NCBI GenBank assembly: GCA_030522415.1
Contig: CM060121.1
Coordinates: forward strand, 16,222,142-16,286,141
Length of the DNA: 64,000 nucleotides
Direction of reading: 5' to 3'
Source of the DNA: Channallabes apus
Taxonomy: Eukaryota; Chordata; Actinopteri; Siluriformes; Clariidae
The position numbers and the translations under genes were made by a program. Positions 57,101 to 64,000 of this stretch are shown here, piece by piece. Position 1 is the stretch's first letter, and each line of letters begins with the position of its first letter. The notes under the pieces were generated by a model, which saw only the letters and a list, made by a program, of their open reading frames with translations, had not been told where the DNA came from and searched no databases.

Positions 57101-60100
57101 TTTTTTTACTTGAGAAGTTTTACTAGGCAATACTTAGTAAATATCTGTACTTAATCTACATTTCTGCATGGCACTGCGTTATCTAAGCACAGTGGTGTAT
57201 ATGATTTAAAGCAGGAATTTTGCCACTTGCGGACTATTACACAACTTTATGACTTGTCTTTCCTTCAATATACAGTATACTCAACATAACGTGTGTTTGA
57301 AGTCACAAGCAGAGCTGGCTGCAGGCAGCAACCAAAACCACACGTTTACAAAACTGGGGGACAAAAGGCTATATGAAGTAATACAAAAGTCCTGTACATT
57401 TTAACACTTAAGAAATTTGAAGGCGATTATTTTTGTACTTTTACTCAGTTACACATGTAAATGGAAGACTTCCACTTTTAATTGAGTAATATTTAGCTAG
57501 GAATCTACTTTTACTCAAGTGCAGGTTTTGTGACCTTTGTCCATCTCTGTTAAACACTTGATCAAAATTTTAAATAAACATACATACATACACACACCCA
57601 CAGCACATATTAGCATTTAAAAGGACAATAAGAAAGCAATTCGCATATATACATTTTAATAAACATTAAAAGGCACAGCTCTTACTGAACAGTTAAAGAG
57701 GAACAAAGAAACAGGGAATGTTCATTGTTGTTACAGGTCAAGGCAAAGTGGTGCTTTCTTTGGAGAGATAAGACTTGGTGTCTAAAAGTGCAGCTTTTGA
57801 AACTGAAATCAGCCAAACAGTACTTGTTTGTCAAAATCAATTAAACAAACTTAAACACTGAAACATGCATATTTAATCAATCAAACATAAAAACAAGCAG
57901 CCCTTACTTTAAAATTCTGAAATGATTAAATGAAAATCCAGCATCTCATTAATAATAGACAAGCACTTGCATCTACAGAGTAAATGCATAATAGCAGTGC
58001 ATTATTCCAATACCAGAACAAGTGCAAAGTTGAAAGACCGTTCATATTTAAATACTGAAACAACCCACAAAGTGTCGTGTCCATTCAACTTTCAGATAAC
58101 AACAACGCGACATGACAGACAGAACATAACCCCGGATATACCACAGCAGTACAGGCCTCGTCATTAAATTGATTTCCCCCTACACACACTTTCATATCAT
58201 GGAACCATTTAAATATTAACTTTTTTGATTAAAAGTTGTGGTCTGATTTTTACCTGAAGAAATTGAAGCATGAGAGACAGTAAAAGTCCAGAAAAGCATC
58301 GTGGCAATGTCTGCATGATGCCCAAAAAACATACAGACCCATTTCCTTATAAAAGATGTATGGCAGTGTATCTATGACATGTCTAGTACTTTTACATCAT
58401 TCTGTATACTACACTCAAACGCTTTAAGAAACCTTATACACATGGTCATTCATGAAGTCATCCATCCAATCATGGCAGGAGTGCAGTATCTAATCATGCA
58501 GATACAGGTCAAGAGCTTCGGTTAATGTTCACTTCAAACAGAATGGGGGAAAAAAAAAAAATGTGTAGTTGTTGGTGCAAGATATTACATACACTGCACT
58601 GCTCTGACATGACTGTCTGATTGAATAACTTTATGAATGAGCAGAGGTACAGATGGTCCTGTTAAAAAAGCTAGTGAGTATATGTAGTGTGAAGTAGAAG
58701 TAGTATAGTAACCTGTATTAGCCAGACAAGGTAAAAGTTAGGACATGCCTACTGTGGAACGTTGGTATACTACATTGCAACTTTGTTGGAAAATTAACAC
58801 TACAGATATTTTCAGGATTCATTAAACTTATGAGCCAGTGAAACAGCTTTACTGTGCTATGGGCTGCACTCCCTAATAACAAGGAAGATTTAGTGAATAA
58901 TGGGCAGGTAAAAGCCAATGGCACCTAATAAACTGAAATGTCTATAATGACTATAATAAATCACCACACCTGGAACTGCCTTTGGTTAAAGTTATAGAGC
59001 ATCATCCTCCTAAGCATATAATAGGATTGTTTTCTTTTCCCTCTTTGGGGAAAATTACAGTACTTTGGGTATGTACACTGATACAACATGCATAATTCCC
59101 ACTCAAGACATACCACAGCTGTGAGGTCCATATAGTGCCTTTAACCCTCACCTGCTCAGGCGTATTCGGTATCACTTGCAAGCAGCTTTGTTGAAATGCA
59201 CTTTAAATCAACATCACAATTCCTATCTTTAAAATGACTATGAAATCCTGCCACTGAATCAAGCGTCAAATTCTACAGAAACGACACACTGACGTACCTA
59301 CAGTCAGCACTTTTTGCAAATGTAAGGATGTCACCTGAATTTCTGAAAATAAAACAATTTTAACAAAAGGTTACGGTTCAATGATTGTGCATGTTAGTCT
59401 TGTTCCACGGAGGCCTTTTGAATTCTCAGCGGGACCTCTTCCTCCTGAGGTGAAGATGGAGAATTAACAGGAGGTTCCGCAGTCTCCTTGAACAGGATCT
59501 CATGCAGCGTAGACGACATGTAATATGGACGTGCCGCAGAGCCGTCGTTACGCTCCAGGTCCTCGCCTTTTACACGTGTGTGCAAGCGTGTGGGAGTCGG
59601 AATGTGAAGATAGGACAGTGCATGTGTGCATGGGTGAAATTTATGTATGTGCATCAAGGAGTTAATTTTAAAAAAATATATAATAATTTTTTAAAAGGAA
59701 AGGAGTGTGAGGTCATGTTAGATGGAAAAGGAAAAGGTGTGAAGGGAAGAGGGCAGACAAGGAAGAGAAAAAAGTCAAAATCATGCTTAAAAGGCAGAAG
59801 AGTAACATGTTAGTTAGGTAGACAGCACAGCTCAATTGTGAAAACATTGTGAAAAAGAGTTAAACCACTTCAGGTGTAAAATTACATTTAGAGTAAATTC
59901 TTTACATTTAGGCCACGTTCACATTAAAAGTCACTGTGTGCCGTTTCAGATGACAGCATCGACACGTCTTGACTCTCGCTAAAACAAATCATGAGTTTCT
60001 GCGACCACTCACTCATTTCAAACAATCCAAAGCGTAATTTTTGCTGGAATCGCATCCATTAAGTGCTGTATTTGTTTCAATCCTGAAGAAGGAAGAAAAC

Positions 60101-63100
60101 CAGATGTCTCGCTTTATCTGTTTGAGCAGCTATTACTAGCACTGCTAGGAAACCCACGCTCTGCCAGTCCTGACTGACATCTGGGAGCACAGCACACATG
60201 TGCAGAGAAAGTCACATGAATTTCCATTTACCCATACTCATTCAAGTTGCATGACTGTATGGCATTAGACTAAAAAAAATTTATTATAATAAATCAGAAC
60301 TGACTCACTTCAGGCTGGTAATGTGAACGTGGCTTTAGCGCCATCAATCGGTTAGGAATCAATCCATGCACTCAATGGTATGACAGGATCATTTGGTACC
60401 AGAAATTAGGCTTAGCATAATGCAACTATGTATTCTATAAAATGTTTGTTTTTATCCAGTACTTACAGAAGCAAAGGAAGAGTGTGTCGACACACATGGC
60501 ATACACGCTGAAGAAGCCATGGGCAATAAGGTAGGAGCCCACCGCGATCGTCTATACAAAAAAAGAGAGACAACACTGTCCTAAACATTCACTTTGTTTA
60601 AAAATCTCCTCAACCTCAATTTCATGAGAAATGCTCAATAAAGCCCTAATGCTGTTTTCAACATTGGCTCTATACATCAATGATTTGATCAGTTAACTTG
60701 CTCTTATTTTTGCAGGGATTTTGTGGAATAAACGCAACGGATTAGATGGAAAGGAATGCAATGACATATATATACACGTTTTCCTACAGTCTTAACAATG
60801 AATATTTCTCCCTGAAAAAGGTCTCATACGGTAAAGGATGAAAACACATTTATATCTTAATCTGTAGATTCTTTTTGACTAAAGATTTAATAAACTGTCT
60901 AAACATTTAAACCAAGTTTCATGACTTTTGTCATTGCCAATTGCGATGAGATGTGGGTAGACTGAAGTGTCAGGGTAACCTGTAGTGATGTGTAAACATG
61001 CGCAAAACATGTTGTGGCAGCACTGTACATTACCAGTCAAAAGAAAAGTTTGGACACACCACATAATTCCATGGTGTTACTTGATTTTTATTTCGGTCTA
61101 CAATGTAAACGATGCTAAAGGAGTCCAAAATACGCAACAATCTCCTTTGAACAGTCGGTATTAAGATGTGTCTGCTATTTACACTCTATAATGCCTTCAT
61201 AACGGGGATTCTTGCAGCAGAGGCAAGTTCATAAAGTGATTTTGCCCCAGAGGTCGTGCTTTCCTGGTATGGACTTTTTGAGACTCAGTTTCATCATGAT
61301 GCTTGGTGGGTTTTGCAAATGCATTTTGACAACACTGTTCTTGCAAAACCTATTCCAGAACAGTTGACCTTCATGTCTTATAACAACTGACTTTGTTACT
61401 TAATGACCTAATGCTAGTATATACTGTGTCATTTCATAAGTTTGGGGGCATTGTTCTAGAATGTAGAAAATGAATCAAATCACATGTCCAAACTTTTGAC
61501 TGGTGTGTGCCCACTGTATATTCTGTAAGCTGAACCAGAGCCTTCTAGAGTCAATCTTAGGCACTGTGTCACATGACTGCACAGAGTGCAAATTATGGTA
61601 TCACTGCCAATACCATACTATTTTTTTTCCTGTAATTTTTATTTTGTTGATAACTGTGATAAGTTCTACAGGTTAAACTGCCCTTACAATTCTAAAGACT
61701 GGATTTTTTTACTACTACAATTTCTTTTATTGTATTACAATGGCTAAACAGAAATGACTCAGCATGGTAGAAGTGCTAGTCCCTTACCAGAATGGGCACC
61801 CAGTAGTAGTGCAAATTGGGAGCAAAATCCACTTTTTGTGCTCTCCCAGAGAAGAAGAAGAAGGAAATAATACCTGAATGAAAGAGAAGACAAAAAAATA
61901 AATTAATTAATTTAAAAAAAAAGCCCATTAGAGTAAATTAAAAACGTTTGTAACTTGCTGGTAGCATGAGTCAAAATGAGAGGGGATCAAAGAGTGTACA
62001 CTTGTAGGAAAACAGGGCAGCACAATAATATCACTGTTAATATTACTGCTATCGACTTGCCTACAATGCCAACAATAAGAAGCTTCCCCAAAAACAACAA
62101 GAAGTCTGTGACCTTGTCCAAGACAGCCACCCTAAAAGATCAAAAGAGTAAAAAAAAAAAATAAGCTCAAAAACAAAAATCAGCCATGACGATGGCTTTT
62201 TATTAATTTATTATGCTTGATTTACTCACCGGATCACATTTCTCATCAAAAGGAAGAAGGCATCTCGGGCTGAAGTGCAGAAGTTTTTACCATAAATGGC
62301 CACCTGAGGGAGCACAAAACTCTGTTTACATGTTGTTCTGGGATTAACAGAACACCACATCAAGTGTTTAAAACAAATATATAATGCGGAATAATATATT
62401 TTCTATTAAACCGATTTAAAATAACCATCTTTACACCTCACCTCAAAACTGATTTTGAAATTTGAAGATATCCAATTTTTCAGCCTAATAAAACTAACAC
62501 TAGCAAAGAAATCTAAATCAGGCTAGTTACTGTAACTGGGATTTCATTTTCTAAATTTTATGGTTTGTTAGGTCAAATTCACATTGATCGATTTATCTGT
62601 AGCCAAAGACGTTTAAAAAATAATAATAAAAAAAAAAGCACCTTTACCACGAAGTTTGTTCATTACAAAAGCTGGTTAGCTAGCAGGCTTAGTGTTGAAA
62701 TGAGGTGCCCAAAACTCAATACACTGCAACCTGTTTAAATTAATGTTTGAATAATAAGCTCTTTGAGACACTATATGTTATCACTACTGTGATTTCTATT
62801 AGTTTGTAACTGTAAATGAATAAAACCATAAGTCAGATGAAACTAATAGCTAGGGGGAGGTGCATTATTTAGTTCAGCTGAAATGCAATAAAAACACCGG
62901 CTTGAAAAAAGGTGATCACCACAGACCATGATGTAAGCGTTCCTGTTGATGAACTTGATAAATTTTTCCAGGCACCAGAAGCAACACTTGAGACAGCAGA
63001 GGAGGAACTTGGCAAATTTATTCTCTGCCACTGTCAAGACAAACCAGAAAATCTGACTAACACACAACTCATTAAAGTTCTGAAGAAACTCTACATTGTT

Positions 63101-63321
63101 TGCTTTTTAAATGATGACGAATAAAACTGATAAGATAAAAAAAACTAATTTAAAAAACAACAGAATGAAATGCTGATAAGGCTGAAGGGTACATCATGAA
63201 GGATTTGAAAGTGCTTTTGTTTTAACCTTTTAGTTTGTGGTCCAGATACTCCAACAGAACCCTGATGACCTGGATGATTGCCAAAATGAGAGAACCGAAT
63301 GCAAGAGACCCTGTGTGATAC
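56795..63321 (-). CDS. slc44a2: Choline transporter-like protein 2, C-terminal part (5' part beyond the window)
   Basis: Six internal exons plus two alternative last exons. The translated part (about 206 or 228 residues) gives the last transmembrane spans and cytosolic tail of a CTL/SLC44 protein: [109 protein letters not shown], and [14 protein letters not shown] at the tail. Family knowledge: SLC44 proteins move choline across plasma and organellar membranes; SLC44A2 is linked to mitochondrial choline uptake and is the human HNA-3 antigen. slc44a2 is preferred over slc44a4 (which also has FFFFSGR) because [23 protein letters not shown] and [12 protein letters not shown] agree with SLC44A2. 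Exons upstream of 63,321 are not in the window. Confidence 0.92.
56998..57553. mobile_element. Degraded hAT-like MITE
   Basis: CCAGAGGTGGTAGGAAACAG at the left and ACTCAAGTGCAGGTTTTGTG toward the right match the same CAGAGGTGG family, with a (TA)n-poly(T) insert at 57047-57107. Lies just downstream (in + coordinates) of the distal slc44a2 last exon, so in the final intron. Confidence 0.65.
57047..57107. repeat. (TA)n followed by poly(T)
   Basis: TA tract to 57,081 and about 24 T, inside the degraded hAT-like MITE. Confidence 0.93.
57600..59390. other. slc44a2 last intron and proximal 3' UTR
   Basis: The stretch just left of 59394 is 3' UTR if the proximal last exon is used, otherwise intron. 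No canonical AATAAA on the minus strand was spotted close by. Confidence 0.45.
59394..59566 (-). CDS. slc44a2: slc44a2 proximal alternative last exon
   Basis: Phase-1 exon that completes Cys and then reads [20 protein letters not shown], followed by a longer 37-residue acidic, Pro/Ser-rich tail ([17 protein letters not shown]) ending VEQD before TAA. The acceptor GTAAAAG is moderate. It shares the [11 protein letters not shown] block with the distal exon, so the two are alternative ends, each needing its own polyadenylation site. Confidence 0.88.
59912..60333. mobile_element. MITE with 15-bp perfect inverted ends
   Basis: GCCACGTTCACATTA at the left and TAATGTGAACGTGGC at the right are perfect complements, flanked by TTTAG at 59907-59911 and 60334-60338. 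Lies in the slc44a2 intron between exon f and the proximal last exon. Confidence 0.8.
60467..60551 (-). CDS. slc44a2: slc44a2 internal exon f (last transmembrane span)
   Basis: Encodes [20 protein letters not shown] then VDTLFLCF, the last membrane span and the CTL signature before the tail. Acceptor TTGTATAG, donor GTAAGT. Phase 1 out fits either of the two last exons. Confidence 0.95.
61033..61508. mobile_element. Internally deleted Tc1-derived element
   Basis: CAGTCAAAAGAAAAGTTTGG at the left and CATGTCCAAACTTTTGACTG at the right with a shortened interior (GGAGTCCAAAATACGCAACA) related to the 28.7-kb element. In an slc44a2 intron. Confidence 0.8.
61788..61873 (-). CDS. slc44a2: slc44a2 internal exon e
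   Basis: Encodes [20 protein letters not shown] then LHYYWVPIL, the end of one span, a short loop and the start of the last. Acceptor ATTCAG, donor GTAAGG, phase 1 in and phase 0 out. Confidence 0.93.
62061..62131 (-). CDS. slc44a2: slc44a2 internal exon d (GC donor)
   Basis: Encodes [20 protein letters not shown] then GIV, a membrane span. Acceptor TTTTAG. The only frame-preserving end is at 62061 with donor G|GCAAGT, a GC-AG intron; the nearby GT at the preceding ATT breaks the frame of the next exon. Confidence 0.9.
62230..62303 (-). CDS. slc44a2: slc44a2 internal exon c
   Basis: Encodes [20 protein letters not shown] then RNVI, near-identical to the family. Acceptor CCCTCAG, donor GTGAGT, phase 0 in and phase 2 out. 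Confidence 0.94.
62927..63030 (-). CDS. slc44a2: slc44a2 internal exon b
   Basis: Encodes [20 protein letters not shown] then [15 protein letters not shown], the Cys-rich amphipathic segment conserved in all CTL proteins. Acceptor TTGACAG, donor GTCTGT, phase 1 in and phase 0 out. Confidence 0.94.
63227..63321 (-). CDS. slc44a2: slc44a2 internal exon a
   Basis: Encodes [20 protein letters not shown] then [11 protein letters not shown], a membrane span followed by a basic loop. Acceptor TCTATAG, donor GTTAAA, phase 2 in and phase 1 out. Confidence 0.94.
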
Positions 63322-63324
63322 CTA

Positions 63325-64000
63325 TAGACACCGATACATGCACACAAAATATAAATACATACAAAAACATCAATGTAGCTGTACTGTATTAAACAACATT
63401 TCTTCCTGGTTGCTACCTCTGACCCACTAGCCCTGCCCAGTCCCAAGGAATATAATTATTCCCAGTGTATCACAGAAATTTTAGTCAATAGGAAAAAAGG
63501 GATTGCCAAAATTCACATATTGAAAAAGATTATGTTCTGTGGAGAAAGAACTTCCCTATATTTTCCAGCATAGAAACACTCCATGAAGCACACTTCCTGT
63601 TACATAAATTTCTATGAAGAAAATGTCAGTTTTATAGATACACTAATGAGTTACTAGTACAGAGAAAGCCTACATACAGTACATCCAATTATACGTGACC
63701 ATATTAATGGGCCTGGCACCCCACAATTGTTTAAAAACAATAAAAAAAAAGTTTTTTTTAAACCTTTATGTAGTGTGGTGTGATGACCATAAGCACACTG
63801 AATACCACGGTGGCAAATTTTACACATTTTCTTACAATTGCTATTTGAAGACTAACAAATCAATTAAACGTCAAATATTCATATTATGAATTAATATCTC
63901 CTCAGTTTTAGTTAAGCAGTACTATCAAACTATTTATTACAAGAGACCAATTAAAGAACCAAAAATTGTTTAAACAAATTTTAATTAAAACCAAGGCTGT
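63325..64000. other. slc44a2 intron running off the window
   Basis: No further slc44a2 exon (expected upstream: the segment with the CTL pore signature) is visible before the edge. Confidence 0.55.

Noticed and set aside
62912..63124. + strand 70-codon ORF
   Set aside because: Antisense of slc44a2 exon b and its flanks.

Overview
The window looks like teleost fish nuclear DNA: two multi-exon vertebrate genes on the minus strand with GT-AG splice sites, embedded in a dense mix of Tc1/mariner, hAT-type, tRNA-SINE, L2/Rex-like LINE and DIRS elements plus long (CA)n and (TA)n microsatellites. The SINE type and Tc1 load would fit a catfish-like (siluriform) genome, but that is only an inference.

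Layout. 1-21.4 kb: apparently intergenic, with no convincing protein-coding exon, made of microsatellites, SINEs, a 5'-truncated LINE carrying an open reverse-transcriptase fragment, and decayed DNA transposons. 21.4-52.7 kb (minus strand): a complete Ral guanine-nucleotide exchange factor gene, best matched to rgl3. I could join 17 coding exons with consistent phases into one 724-residue reading frame: RasGEF_N/REM, CDC25 RasGEF and Ras-association domains. Its introns hold most of the mobile elements: two Tc1 elements with intact ends and TA duplications, hAT-like MITEs with exact 8-bp duplications, and in intron 2 a 5.38-kb DIRS1-like tyrosine-recombinase retrotransposon nested in an older TTAA-flanked element. 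52.7-53.1 kb: CpG-rich presumptive rgl3 promoter. 53.2-56 kb: spacer with a MITE and a dead LINE piece. 56.3-63.3 kb (minus strand, continuing beyond the right edge): the 3' half of a choline transporter-like gene, best matched to slc44a2, with two alternative terminal coding exons and one GC-AG intron.

The two genes lie head to tail, slc44a2 upstream of rgl3, about 3.5-4 kb apart. They have no known joint function: RGL3 links Ras-family GTPases to Ral activation at membranes, while SLC44A2 is a multi-span membrane protein of choline transport. The most informative structures are the DIRS element, whose split ends and internal complementary region agree to the nucleotide, the duplicated last exon of slc44a2, a near-identical 200-bp Tc1 tail present in two neighbouring rgl3 introns, a 21-bp-stem hairpin in an rgl3 intron, and an unidentified ORF relic near 6 kb. 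I found no rRNA, tRNA gene, CRISPR array or evidence of a wholly new system.
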